This document shows positions 19,610 to 28,904 of a DNA stretch of 64,000 nucleotides, in pieces. The DNA is from Gammaproteobacteria bacterium (GTDB taxonomy: Bacteria > Pseudomonadota > Gammaproteobacteria > Eutrophobiales > Eutrophobiaceae). The stretch covers positions 32,486 to 96,485 of the forward strand of contig JAPOQU010000096.1 of NCBI GenBank assembly GCA_026710545.1, written 5' to 3'. The stretch's first letter is position 1, and the number at the start of each line of letters is the position of its first letter. Made by a program: the position numbers and the translations under genes. The notes beneath the pieces are model-generated. The model ran no database searches and was not told the DNA's origin. It saw nothing but the letters and a program-made list of their open reading frames with translations.

Positions 19610-20410
19610 TCAGCCTGCGCTGCTCGGGCTGAAACCGGTTTCCAGGCGATCAACCAATTGTACGTGTGTATGTACGCACAAATTGTCATATACCGTGGAA
19701 CCTGAGAACTGGTAGACAGGATATTGACAAATAACGGTGACCCAGGGGGTAACCTCCAGCATCGCGTCCAGGGCTGCCTCATACGGAACCAGTTGTTCAC
19801 AGCCCATAACGCCGCTGCTGGCCCAGCCCATCTCACCCGTAAGAAGTAACCTCTTGGTGCCGGATGCCTCGTGCGTGGTGATAATATTCTGCCAGAAGGA
19901 CAACATGCGATCGGTACTGAAGTGGCCGTCTTTCAAATACGTATCAGCATCGGTATGCAGTTCAAGTACGCCACGACCAATCAGGTCTTCCGGGTCCAGG
20001 TCTTCGTTTCTGAGCCAGTTCAACAGTTGCTGTTTGTCCCGCTGATAGATATAGACGGTTTTCGCTTCCGAATTGAGGTGATCGAGCAGTTGCATCCGTA
20101 GCAGGGCCCACTGTTCTTTGGGACTCTTGAAAAAAGTACAGATGTGTTTACGCGTTTCGCGCCGCCCCTGTTTGACAGACCGGGAATCGTCAGATGCAGA
20201 CATTCGATAATCGTCCTGATAATCGCCTGTATCAATGGATTTACCCATAAAAGCGACCAGGTCGTCAAGTAAAAAACGGCGTTCATTGCGATGGCCCACG
20301 CGATAACAGGCGAGGCGTTTATTGTTTGTCCAGCGTCGCAATGAGGTTTTACTGACTTTAAGGTAATCTGCTGCTTCTGTGATAGTAAGAAATTTCTTCT
20401 GTGCCGGCAT
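19610..20410 (-). CDS. HTH plus MEDS-domain regulator (DcmR-like)
   Basis: A 266-residue two-domain regulator. Residues about 6-55 are an excisionase/MerR-type helix-turn-helix (LTITEAADYLKVSKTSLRRW, then RFLLDDLVAFM). Residues about 95-255 match the MEDS domain, the sensory domain first described in the dichloromethane regulator DcmR and in methanogen/methylotroph proteins (HICTFFKSPKEQWALL, SFWQNIITTHEASGTKRLLL, VICQYPVYQFSGSTVYDNL). The ATG at 20410 is preferred, with GAGGGG just before it. The domain has two Cys that could sense redox or bind ligand. It lies in the heart of the island, convergent with the carboxylase operon, and is the obvious local regulator; its ligand is unknown. Confidence 0.82.
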   Translation of the reverse strand: MPAQKKFLTITEAADYLKVSKTSLRRWTNNKRLACYRVGHRNERRFLLDDLVAFMGKSIDTGDYQDDYRMSASDDSRSVKQGRRETRKHICTFFKSPKEQWALLRMQLLDHLNSEAKTVYIYQRDKQQLLNWLRNEDLDPEDLIGRGVLELHTDADTYLKDGHFSTDRMLSFWQNIITTHEASGTKRLLLTGEMGWASSGVMGCEQLVPYEAALDAMLEVTPWVTVICQYPVYQFSGSTVYDNLCVHTHVQLVDRLETGFSPSSAG

Positions 20411-20483
20411 AGGGCCCCTCAAGGAGAATTGTTGTATAACAGCTAATTATATCATATTTTTTCTTACTCACACATAATCAATG

Positions 20484-20494
20484 TTGTCCATAAC
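20484..20494. promoter_or_regulatory. TTGTCCATAAC motif upstream of the MEDS regulator
   Basis: The 11-mer TTGTCCATAAC lies 74 bases upstream of the regulator start. It shares TTGTCCATAAC exactly with the EaCoMT upstream site at 13086-13096. Only one copy is seen here. Autoregulation is a reasonable inference, but a short AT-rich match could be chance. Confidence 0.3.
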
Positions 20495-20531
20495 CCCTCA
20501 TTGCCGTAATACTGCCGCAGTAAACATCTCA

Positions 20532-21962
20532 CTACCGCCCATGCTTGTCCCAATGTGCCGAGAACAGCGATTCTTCGTCTATTGCCCGTGGTGTAACGGG
20601 CCTTGATACCCAGGTCTCGTTTATCATGTGGCGCGCATTGACATTTTCGGTGGTGATATTCCCACCCCAGGTGCCGCAACTCAGGCTTAATGTATACGGC
20701 AACCCGTTGCGCGGGCTTCCTGCGCCTTCGTTAAGATTCTGATTTATCATGACACGGCCGGTTTTGGTGTTCATCGCCACCGCCATAATGTTTTCCTCGG
20801 TGTTTGAATGGATACCGCAGGTATGACCCTGTCCCTGGTAGTCGGTGATCGCATTGACCTGGTCAATGGCGTTGTCTATCGCTCCTGAATACCTGTACAA
20901 AGCCAGAACCGAAGACAGCTTCTCCCCTGAAAACGGATATGCCGGACCTGCCCCGGATTCTTCCACGATCAGGTAGCCGCAATCTTCAGGAACGTCAATA
21001 CCCGCCAATTCAGCAATAGTCGTTGCAGGTTTGGCAATAATCTCCAGGGCAGGTATATGATTGCCGGGATCAGGCCACATAAGTTCCTGTAGCTGCCTTT
21101 TCTCATCGGCTGAGCATAAATATCCTCCCATCGCCTGTAACCTGTCTGCAAACTCACCATAAACAGCCTCGTGCGCTATCACTGCATTATCAGCCAGACA
21201 GGACGTAGCGTAATCGAACTTTTTCGCGGCCGTAACGGCGTTGGCTGCATCATCCAAATCTCCAGTCTCATCAACAACATGCACACTGTTGCCGACGCCG
21301 ACGCCATAGGCCGGCGTGCCGGAACTGTAAGCCGCTTTCACCATGCCGGCGCCACCTGTGGCAACCACCAGGTCAGCCATCTCCATCAGAGCCCGGGTCT
21401 TTCCCAGCGATGGCTTCCGGATCGCCTGCACCAGGTCTGCCGACGCGCCGGCCTGTTCACAGGCTTCACGCATATAGTTGACTGTCAACTCGGTAGTCTG
21501 CTGGGTGCGGGGATGGGCGGCAACGATGATGGCATTGCGGCCCTTTACCGCCAGTAGCGTCTTCAGCGGTGGAGTTGCATCCGGACCGGTTGTCGGTATC
21601 AGCGCTGCAACCACGCCGACCGGCTTGGCGATTTTGATCAATCCCCTGTCAGGATCTTCCGCAATGATTCCGGCTGTCTTAACCGATTGCATGTCTGCCA
21701 GCGTGCCCATGCAGCGGTTGCGTATTTTCATTACCTTGTCGGGGTAGTTACCGAACCCGCCTTCATCCACGGCAATCCTGGCAAGCTCTTCGGCACGGTC
21801 CTGACGCACTATTGCCCAGCAGATTGCAGTGACAAGTTCGTCAACCTGCTGCTGGTTGTAGTTCTCGATTTTCTTCTGGGCAGACTTTGCCCGTTCAATC
21901 AGCGATGCAACTTCCGCTCTCTCTGCTTTTGCTTTCTCATCAGCTTCCATTTTTTCTCTCAT
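20532..21962 (-). CDS. Acylating aldehyde dehydrogenase (sulfoacetaldehyde dehydrogenase, SauS-like)
   Basis: A 476-residue CoA-acylating aldehyde dehydrogenase. Family segments are KPVGVVAALIPTTGPDATPP near residue 113, FDYATSCLADNAV near 250 with the catalytic Cys, and the C-terminal SCGTWGGNITTENV typical of acetaldehyde- and sulfoacetaldehyde-type acylating enzymes. SauS converts sulfoacetaldehyde to sulfoacetyl-CoA. In this island the substrate could be sulfoacetaldehyde or 2-oxoethyl-CoM, the aldehyde expected from epoxyethane after CoM addition and oxidation; both are sulfonated aldehydes. The choice is inference. The start may be ATG 21962 or 21950. Its promoter region faces the FadL porin gene and carries the island motif. 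Confidence 0.82.
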   Translation of the reverse strand: MREKMEADEKAKAERAEVASLIERAKSAQKKIENYNQQQVDELVTAICWAIVRQDRAEELARIAVDEGGFGNYPDKVMKIRNRCMGTLADMQSVKTAGIIAEDPDRGLIKIAKPVGVVAALIPTTGPDATPPLKTLLAVKGRNAIIVAAHPRTQQTTELTVNYMREACEQAGASADLVQAIRKPSLGKTRALMEMADLVVATGGAGMVKAAYSSGTPAYGVGVGNSVHVVDETGDLDDAANAVTAAKKFDYATSCLADNAVIAHEAVYGEFADRLQAMGGYLCSADEKRQLQELMWPDPGNHIPALEIIAKPATTIAELAGIDVPEDCGYLIVEESGAGPAYPFSGEKLSSVLALYRYSGAIDNAIDQVNAITDYQGQGHTCGIHSNTEENIMAVAMNTKTGRVMINQNLNEGAGSPRNGLPYTLSLSCGTWGGNITTENVNARHMINETWVSRPVTPRAIDEESLFSAHWDKHGR

Positions 21963-22033
21963 TTTTGTTGGATAGGTATGATTAAGTATTATACCCTATT
22001 ACAACAGGGTTCTTACTCAGAAAATAGTTAATT

Positions 22034-22050
22034 ATGGATAAAAATGGATA
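22034..22050. promoter_or_regulatory. Tandem ATGGATA motifs between the aldehyde dehydrogenase and porin genes
   Basis: ATGGATA occurs at 22034-22040 and 22044-22050, 10 bases apart. On the other strand this is TATCCAT, the same core found upstream of EaCoMT and the monooxygenase. The divergent gap 21963-22225 is AT-rich around the site. Spacing of one rather than two helical turns differs from the other sites. Confidence 0.35.
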
Positions 22051-22225
22051 ATTGTGTATAATGTATATTGTATTATAATAATAAATGAGACAGGATTATA
22101 ACTACGGCACCCGATCTTTATCGAACCAAATATTTCGGTATGCCATAAGTCTATTGTGTATGTTGTCGCTGGTAAGTCGTTTTTAACATCGTTTTACACT
22201 TGTGATGGTTTGCCTGGAGGAGATG

Positions 22226-23674
22226 ATGAAATATAAAGTTGCTAATAAGTTTGTACGTGTGTTCGGCCTCGTAGTACTGACCTGTTATACGGCAAGTGCC
22301 TCCGCTGATTTCGTTCAAACAATGGGGATGTCGAACCGCGAGGGCGCCCTTGCAGGGGCGACCCAGGGCGTTGCGGCAGACGCCAGTACCTGGTACGTTA
22401 ATCCGGCCGGGGCTGCAGAATTCAAGAAGCCGGTCATCAGTCTGGGGCTCAGGTTTGTTGATACAAACCACTTAAACATGGATGACTCAGGCGGCAGTTA
22501 TGACGTTGAAGCGACCACGGTCAACGGTGAAATAGCCGCCGCTCCCGGTTTAGGCATTTATCTTCCTCTCAGTGAAAAGATTACCGCAGGGGTAGGCCTG
22601 GGCGTTCCATTTGCCCTGACCGCCGATTGGGAAAACGATGCGGGCGTTCATCGATACAGTTTCAGCAACCAGGCTTTTTTCACCGTAGATTTAGCAGCAG
22701 TCGTCGGTATGGAAGTTACCGAACGCCTTAATGTGGGGCTCGCCTTAAATGTCGTTGCCTTCAAACATCTGACTGTCGAGAGGCTGGTGCCGGTTACCGC
22801 GTTAGGCGGCCATACAGGACCGAATGAGCTCATAGTGGGACGGATACTCCTGGAAACAGAGATGGATTTTCCCCTGTTTGTTCCCCCGTTCCAGTTCGAC
22901 CCGGCCTTTGATGAGATCGGGTTTACTATCGGGGCAAAATACGATGTGTCGGATGACCTGACCATTGGCGTGTCGTATCGGAGCGAACAGGATACTACCT
23001 TTGACGGAGAGGCGACCATCGACTTCAACAACCCGTTGGGGCTGGGCAAATCAATCGTACCCTGGAAGCTGGATTTTGATACGCCGGCTCATATCAAGGC
23101 CGGCTTTGCTTACGATATCAGTGATGCACTTACATGGTCGGTCGACCTGCAATATACGTTCTGGTCAGATGCAGACGCTGTCGGCAACTCGGCGAACATC
23201 AAGTTCGGCGAACCGCTCAGTGGTCTGGTCGGTCCGGTCGGGCCTGCTCTCAATGGCGTTACCGGCGTGACCTATGACTGGGACGGCGATGATACCCTGG
23301 CAGTTGCAGCGGGAGTCCAGTTCAAATTAAACGATAAGCTTACGTTATTGGGTGGCTACCGCTATGATCCGGAAACGGCGCCTGATGACGCAATCGATGT
23401 CCTGTTCTGGTCGGGTGATCGCCACTGGATTGGCGCCGGCGCCACCTACGACCTGACCAATTCAGACGGCCGCGGCTGGACTCTCACAGCAGGTTATCAA
23501 GGAGTTATCTATGAAGACAGGTTAATCAAGGCAGGCGCCAGTCGTAACATGGGCGGTTTCTCCAAGGTTGCATTTGACAGCCCCGGAGTCTTGACTAACG
23601 TTACCAGCGACGAGGACTTCGAGTTCGGCGGCATTATCAACCTGCTCGGCGTTGATATCACGTACAGCTTCTGA
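22226..23674 (+). CDS. FadL/TodX-type outer-membrane hydrocarbon porin
   Basis: A 482-residue outer-membrane beta-barrel of the FadL/OmpP1/TodX family, which lets hydrophobic molecules cross the outer membrane. A signal peptide runs to ASA at about residue 24. The mature N-terminus DFVQTMGMSNREGALAGAT and NPAG near residue 56 form the conserved hatch. The C-terminus ends ITYSF, a terminal aromatic as required for barrel insertion. GGAGGAG precedes the ATG at 22226; the longer frame from 22202 is less likely. It stands opposite the aldehyde dehydrogenase with the island motif between them, so uptake of an alkene or another lipophilic substrate is the likely job. Confidence 0.85.
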   Translation: MKYKVANKFVRVFGLVVLTCYTASASADFVQTMGMSNREGALAGATQGVAADASTWYVNPAGAAEFKKPVISLGLRFVDTNHLNMDDSGGSYDVEATTVNGEIAAAPGLGIYLPLSEKITAGVGLGVPFALTADWENDAGVHRYSFSNQAFFTVDLAAVVGMEVTERLNVGLALNVVAFKHLTVERLVPVTALGGHTGPNELIVGRILLETEMDFPLFVPPFQFDPAFDEIGFTIGAKYDVSDDLTIGVSYRSEQDTTFDGEATIDFNNPLGLGKSIVPWKLDFDTPAHIKAGFAYDISDALTWSVDLQYTFWSDADAVGNSANIKFGEPLSGLVGPVGPALNGVTGVTYDWDGDDTLAVAAGVQFKLNDKLTLLGGYRYDPETAPDDAIDVLFWSGDRHWIGAGATYDLTNSDGRGWTLTAGYQGVIYEDRLIKAGASRNMGGFSKVAFDSPGVLTNVTSDEDFEFGGIINLLGVDITYSF

Positions 23675-23736
23675 CATTTGCTCATGGTTTAATCAGCCAG
23701 AACTTTCCCTCCTACTATAGCAGTCAGAGCTTTATT

Positions 23737-23774
23737 GCCCGTGGTGTCTAACCGGCGCTACGGGCGTTTTTTTT
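23737..23774 (+). terminator. Rho-independent terminator after the FadL-type gene
   Basis: GCCCGT (23737-23742) pairs with ACGGGC (23760-23765) and is followed by a run of eight T. It lies 62 bases after the porin stop and overlaps the last codons of the convergent AraC gene. Confidence 0.75.
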
Positions 23775-24740
23775 CCTGTAACGGTATTCTTTCGGAGAGA
23801 CACCGTAGCGCTCCTTGAATTTGCGGCTGAAATGCGCGGCGTCGTTGAAGCCGTAGCTGAAGGCAATCTGTGTGATGCTGTAATCACTCAATGCCCTGTT
23901 CTCCAGGGCCTCCCCGCATAATTCCAGGCGCTTGTTGAGGATATACCTGGACACGGTGGTGCCGGTGGAGGCAAATAACATGCGCTGGTAGCGCTCACTG
24001 ATGTGATGGTGTTTGGCTACCTGCGCCGGGGTGAGTTGCGGGTGGCGGATATTGATCTCGATATACTGCTTGATCCGTTCCAGCATGGCGGTCCTGGCTA
24101 TGGACTGGCCGTCAAGTTCCCGTAACGAGGACATCGAACCCATGGCGAGTGCGATGAGCTCAATGATGTGGTGGTTAATCGCCCCGCGTTCCTGGGCGGA
24201 CAGTATATCCATGCGCCCGGCGACCGACTGGATAAACTGCGACGTGAGCGCACCGACCGCAGTGCCCGCGGAAACCCGCCGTGCGGTGATATTTTCCGGC
24301 CTCAGGAACTGTTCTGCCAGGGAATCATAAGGGATCTGCAGGACAATCTGCCGGAACGGCCGGTCGAAATGCAGGGTATACGGCCGGGTGCTGTCATACA
24401 GGGCAAAATCACCCGGATGCAGTTCGGCGATACGGCCATCCTGGTTGACGATGCCGACATCTTCCAGTTGCAGGCTTAACAGGAACTCGCTTTCGGTCGA
24501 TTTGGCGATCTGTTTTTTTGAGCGGGTGACATGTTGCCGGGAGGCGCCGACTTCCGAGATCCGGATATTGTCGAGTTTGGAACCGCGCAGTTCCCCCTTG
24601 AAGTCCGTCTTCTGATCGGTGGAGCAATCCAGTTGCACAAACTCATCGCAGATCATGTCTATCCAGTATTCAAGCCGCTCTTTCTCGGTAACATCCTCTG
24701 TCGACGTGGTATGTCCTTTGGGAATAAGGAAATCAGACAT
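23748..24740 (-). CDS. AraC-family transcriptional regulator
   Basis: A 330-residue regulator with an N-terminal sensing domain of the AraC-binding-like type (ADLHPGDFALYDSTRPYTLHF layout around residue 130) and a C-terminal AraC/XylS double helix-turn-helix (residues about 225-325; ending IAFSYGFNDAAHFSRKFK and RYGVSPKEYR). This architecture is common among activators of aromatic and amide catabolism. It is on the same strand as the nitrilase and TonB receptor upstream and convergent with the porin gene. The target operon cannot be told from sequence; the nitrilase genes or the island porin are the nearest candidates. Confidence 0.85.
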   Translation of the reverse strand: MSDFLIPKGHTTSTEDVTEKERLEYWIDMICDEFVQLDCSTDQKTDFKGELRGSKLDNIRISEVGASRQHVTRSKKQIAKSTESEFLLSLQLEDVGIVNQDGRIAELHPGDFALYDSTRPYTLHFDRPFRQIVLQIPYDSLAEQFLRPENITARRVSAGTAVGALTSQFIQSVAGRMDILSAQERGAINHHIIELIALAMGSMSSLRELDGQSIARTAMLERIKQYIEINIRHPQLTPAQVAKHHHISERYQRMLFASTGTTVSRYILNKRLELCGEALENRALSDYSITQIAFSYGFNDAAHFSRKFKERYGVSPKEYRYRKKNARSAG

Positions 24741-24888
24741 GGCGGGTGACCTGTACGGGTTATATCAAAATAGCGTCATATCACAAGATGAGTGGATCGG
24801 TCCAATAGTATATATACATGATTCCTATAACCGCCGTATCAACATGAGATGCCTGTCCCGGCAACAGACAAACATTATCCGGGCTCTC

Positions 24889-25923
24889 CTATTTCACGAT
24901 AGTCAACCCTGCCATGGCGCCGGCATCTGCCCCATGTTCCGGGTCTTCCATGCCGTCTTCCCTGTCAGGTGGTGCATCAAGGTACTCCACCGGCGCAACC
25001 GGGGATGTATTCAATAACAAGCGCGTCACATCCGGCCGGGAGTAATGACCTGCCGGGTCGGCAAAGGATTTCGCAATCGAGATCGCACCCAGGTCTATAT
25101 CCGCGTAAAGCAATCCTTGCGCGTCATCTTCCAGGTAATCGCACATGGGGGCGCCGTCCGGGCCGAAGATCATGGCATGGCCGCCACCGGGCGGCAGCAA
25201 TTCATGTTTTGTGGAGTTATCTGCCATCATCTCAACCATGTCATCGGAAATTACGCCGCACGGCGCCAGGAAATAACACTGGCCTTCGGCTGCATAGACT
25301 GAAGATGCCGCCATATTCAGTTCCGGGCCCAGGCTGTAGGCCTTGCCCCGGTACAGGCTGAACGTGGGCCAGGCGCCGATATGAACCTGTTCGTTCTGCG
25401 CATACAGCGCGTACTTGCTCAACGGCTGCAGGTGTTCCCAGCAGCACAGGCCTCCTACCCGGCCCAATTCCGTCTCGTAGACTTTCAGGTTATTGCCGTG
25501 GCCGTCGCCGAACACTGTGCGTTCTACGTGGGTCGGTTTCAGTTTGCGCCTGACGTCCAGCACCGAACCGCCGGTATCGATAAAAAACTGCGAGATATAC
25601 AGCGACCCGCCGGCGCGCTCGCTGGCCCCCATGACGACGAAGATGTCATTGTCCCTGGCAACGTCGCACAGCTTCTGCAACTGCGGGCTGTCCTGTTGCA
25701 CGCTGTTCTCATGATACCGCTGCACAAAACGCAGCCCGCCTATGGGGCTCTCAAGCCAGATCCACCAGGGATAACCCGGTACCCAGGTTTCCGGAAAGCC
25801 GATCAACCGGGCGCCGTTGCCCGCTGCTTCCTCTATCAGCGCTATCCCCTTCTCCAGCGTGGCATCCAGGTCCAGAAATACCGGCGCCGCCTGAACGACG
25901 GCTACTTTGTATTGACTGAGCAT
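24889..25923 (-). CDS. Nitrilase (carbon-nitrogen hydrolase)
   Basis: A 344-residue nitrilase-superfamily enzyme. The catalytic Glu45 lies in GFPETWVPGYPWW, the Lys in RRKLKPTHVER (residues 125-135), and the Cys in LCCWEHLQP (Cys161). The PGYPWW and CWEHLQPL wording is that of branch 1 true nitrilases, which turn nitriles into acids and ammonia. It starts 15 bases after the TonB receptor stop, so the two are likely co-transcribed. Aliphatic or aryl-acetonitrile substrate is not readable here; cyanide hydratase activity is an alternative within the family. Confidence 0.87.
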   Translation of the reverse strand: MLSQYKVAVVQAAPVFLDLDATLEKGIALIEEAAGNGARLIGFPETWVPGYPWWIWLESPIGGLRFVQRYHENSVQQDSPQLQKLCDVARDNDIFVVMGASERAGGSLYISQFFIDTGGSVLDVRRKLKPTHVERTVFGDGHGNNLKVYETELGRVGGLCCWEHLQPLSKYALYAQNEQVHIGAWPTFSLYRGKAYSLGPELNMAASSVYAAEGQCYFLAPCGVISDDMVEMMADNSTKHELLPPGGGHAMIFGPDGAPMCDYLEDDAQGLLYADIDLGAISIAKSFADPAGHYSRPDVTRLLLNTSPVAPVEYLDAPPDREDGMEDPEHGADAGAMAGLTIVK

Positions 25924-25938
25924 ATCCCCACTCCCATG

Positions 25939-28239
25939 TTAAAAACGGTATCTTAACAGACCACCGAATTCCCTGGGGCGGTTATAGTTAGCTTCGTGAA
26001 ACCCCAGCCCGAAATTGGAATCGCCGCTGGTAATCACCCGCTTATCCGTCAGGTTGGTCCCGAATACGCTGAATTCCCAGCCGCCGGCAGCAACGGTCAA
26101 CGAGGCGTTAAACATGCTGTACCCGTCCTGGTACAGGAAAGGGGAATTTTGCGCGTCGTTGTACAGGTTGTCGGTGTAACGGTAATCGCCCCGGGCCACC
26201 ACGGAACCCCAGGGCAGCGGGTGGGTGTATTGCGCCGAGACATTCACCGTCGTCTCCGGCGTATTGGGCAGTCTGGTATCAAGGTTGACTGCCTGCGCCA
26301 CATTCGTCGTCGGCAGGTTGAGTTCATCGTATTCCGCGTCGGTGTAACCGAAACCCGCGTTCAGCAGCAGGCGCTCGTGAAGCGCTGCGGTGACCTCCAC
26401 CTCCATGCCGATAATATCGGCGACCCCGGCATTCTGGGTCAGGGGACCGCCGCCTGTCTCAAACAGCTGGATCTGCACGTCGCTGTACTCGCTGACGAAG
26501 CCCGCCGCATTGATACGCAGGCGATCATCCAGTCCCTGCCACTTCACTCCAACCTCGAATGAATCCAGTGTTTCCGGGTCAAACGGCAACGGGTCAAGAC
26601 GGGGCACCACGTAACGGTAATTGAAGCCGCCGCTCTTGTAGCCGTCGGCATAGGTGAAATAAAGCAGGGTATCGTCACTAAACTGGTACTCGATACCGGC
26701 GCGGAAATTCAGTTCATCGAATTTCCGCGCAACATCGTCCCATAACACAAGCGCGTCAGCCGGCCCCGGAGCCGTAACAGGCGGACCAAGCAATGCCAGG
26801 ACGGCAATGTTGCCGGGAAACGGGTCAGGTGAGATGTACTGACGATAACCAAAGCCCTTTTTATCTTCCGTATAACGCAGTCCGAAGGTCAGGGCGATTT
26901 GCTCCGTGACATCAAAGGTGCCCTGCCCGAACACCGCCTTGCTGTCGTTATCCACTGTCACATAATTGTTGATATACAGCGGCAGCGCAATCAGTCCAAC
27001 CGGCGTCGGCAACGCTCCGTATATAGGCACGAACACATCATCGGTCCCATCTTCTTCAAAGTAGTAAGCGCCCAGCACGTATTGCAGGCGCTCGTTGAAA
27101 CCCCTGCCGGTTAACTGCAGTTCCTGGCTGAATTGCTCGTGGTTGTAATTGGGGTTGGTAGTCTCGGTGATTTCGACAGAGGAATTATCCGGATCGCGGT
27201 AAAATTCGCCCTCGGTGTCCCGGTATGACGTGATGGATTTGAACTCAACCCAGGGCAGCGACCAGGTAAAGCTCAGGGTGGCGCCGAAGCTTTCAAGATC
27301 AGTGCCGGTCGGTCCGGTAGCCAAAGTCTGATCCTCTTCACCCGGCAAAAATTCTTCCAGCGTATAGGGGACCGCACCGGGATTTGCCGGGACAAATACC
27401 TGATTGTAGGCCCAGGTGCTGCTTGGCGCCAGCAGGGGCGGAACACCGGGGAACTCGGTAATGCCCACCATGACCGAGCCGGCGCTCTGCTCGTCGATGT
27501 TGGTGTAATCCACGGTGGCATACAACTCAATATCATCCGTCGCTTCCAGCAGGAAAGAACCACGCGCCGACTGCCGATCCTCATCGCCCAGCCTGTCGCC
27601 TACTGCAATACGGTCCACGAAACCGTTCCTGTTCTTGCTGGAGATCGCGAACTTGGCGCCGAACCTGTCCGTGACGGGCACATCCAGCGAACCCTTGAAA
27701 TCAGTCCGCTCGAACTCACCGAAGGTGGCTTCGACCATGCCGCCAAACTCCTTTGCAGGCCGCTTGGTAGTGATATTGATGGCGCCGCCGATGGTGTTGC
27801 GGCCAAACAGGGTGCCCTGGGAGCCGCGCAGGATTTCTATACGTTCGATGTCCACCACGTCCAGCACGCCGCCCACCGCGCGGGAAGAATAAACACCGTC
27901 GATATAAGTGCCGACTCCGGGGTCCGTGGTCAGGCCGAAATCAAGCTGCCCAACCCCGCGGATGAACACCGCCGCGCCGTTGGACAGTCCGCTGATCGGC
28001 GCAGTGGTATCGAAAATGACGTTAGGCGTGAAATCCGCCAGCTTGGATATATCATTGATCATGCGCCCTTCCAGGGCCTCTTCGGTGAACGCGGTGATGG
28101 CGATGGGGGTATCCTGCAAATTCTCCTCGCGCTTCTGCGCGGTGACGACGATTTCCTCTATCTGCCCGTAGCCGGCCGGCGGGAGAACCAGGACGAGGAG
28201 TGCAACACTCATCGACAGTGAATTTAAATGGCGCTTCAT
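25939..28239 (-). CDS. TonB-dependent outer-membrane receptor
   Basis: A 766-residue receptor. A signal peptide ends near YGQ (residue 26), followed by the TonB box-like EEIVVTAQKREENLQDTP, the plug domain (FIRGVGQLDFGLTTDPGVGT, RNTIGGAINITTKRP) and a beta-barrel ending FGGLLRYRF. The start at 28239 has GGAGGG six bases upstream; the longer frame to 28284 lacks a signal peptide at its N-terminus. Such receptors in oligotrophic proteobacteria often import uncharacterised organic substrates. Coupling to the nitrilase suggests a nitrile- or amide-containing compound, which is inference. The 327 bases upstream (28240-28565) hold no gene I can support. Confidence 0.88.
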   Translation of the reverse strand: MKRHLNSLSMSVALLVLVLPPAGYGQIEEIVVTAQKREENLQDTPIAITAFTEEALEGRMINDISKLADFTPNVIFDTTAPISGLSNGAAVFIRGVGQLDFGLTTDPGVGTYIDGVYSSRAVGGVLDVVDIERIEILRGSQGTLFGRNTIGGAINITTKRPAKEFGGMVEATFGEFERTDFKGSLDVPVTDRFGAKFAISSKNRNGFVDRIAVGDRLGDEDRQSARGSFLLEATDDIELYATVDYTNIDEQSAGSVMVGITEFPGVPPLLAPSSTWAYNQVFVPANPGAVPYTLEEFLPGEEDQTLATGPTGTDLESFGATLSFTWSLPWVEFKSITSYRDTEGEFYRDPDNSSVEITETTNPNYNHEQFSQELQLTGRGFNERLQYVLGAYYFEEDGTDDVFVPIYGALPTPVGLIALPLYINNYVTVDNDSKAVFGQGTFDVTEQIALTFGLRYTEDKKGFGYRQYISPDPFPGNIAVLALLGPPVTAPGPADALVLWDDVARKFDELNFRAGIEYQFSDDTLLYFTYADGYKSGGFNYRYVVPRLDPLPFDPETLDSFEVGVKWQGLDDRLRINAAGFVSEYSDVQIQLFETGGGPLTQNAGVADIIGMEVEVTAALHERLLLNAGFGYTDAEYDELNLPTTNVAQAVNLDTRLPNTPETTVNVSAQYTHPLPWGSVVARGDYRYTDNLYNDAQNSPFLYQDGYSMFNASLTVAAGGWEFSVFGTNLTDKRVITSGDSNFGLGFHEANYNRPREFGGLLRYRF

Positions 28240-28565
28240 AATTCTACCCTCCGAATAGCGTGTATCGGCGTCCCTGTGCGGCACAAATGACTGCTTGTAC
28301 GTGTTCCAGCCCGTATCTCTCAGGTAATGAGAAACTCTGATAGTATGAGGGCAGTCAACCGGCGAGGCTTGGCCGTAGCGGAAGCAAAACTTGGATGCAG
28401 AGGAAGTGCTATTCCAGAAAAAGAAAAAAGCGTTTATATAGGATAGAGAACAAAGGCAACGTTTTACACTAAACCGGATTGCCGAGGAACTGATCCATTA
28501 ATCCCTGGACGACGGAAAATCAGTATGAAATACACGGTTGTACAGCTGAGGAAAGAGTACTGGCC

Positions 28566-28904
28566 TCATCCCTGAACTTGGACAGCTACTCCACCAGATT
28601 TTTTACATTTGGATGTCTGCCTGGCATTAATTTCAACTTCCCTTCCCAGGATGCCAAGAAAACCCTTCAAACGCTTGACGGAAAAATTCCCTGACCGGTT
28701 GCGCATAAGTGCAGACGCTTGAGATCGTTCGATACCTAGAACTTCGCCGGCTTGCGTCTGCGTCAGTTTACGACTCTTAATGAGATGATATATCTGGAGC
28801 GTTAATCCTGCTTTAAGTTGTTCCTGATCAGGATTCTGCATGCCTGTATCGGCAAAGACATTCCCACTGCTTTTCTGTACGAACGTGTTGTTTTTCATAT
28901 TCAT
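28566..28904 (-). CDS. XRE/HigA-like antitoxin
   Basis: A 112-residue protein with a helix-turn-helix at about residues 42-90 (LTQTQAGEVLGIERSQASAL) of the type found in HigA2-like antitoxins. The first 40 residues are polar and the C-terminal 20 are basic. Its ATG overlaps the upstream toxin stop by four bases. Toxin first, antitoxin second is the order of HigBA-like modules with Gp49-type toxins. It should bind the toxin and repress the operon. Confidence 0.8.
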   Translation of the reverse strand: MNMKNNTFVQKSSGNVFADTGMQNPDQEQLKAGLTLQIYHLIKSRKLTQTQAGEVLGIERSQASALMRNRSGNFSVKRLKGFLGILGREVEINARQTSKCKKSGGVAVQVQG

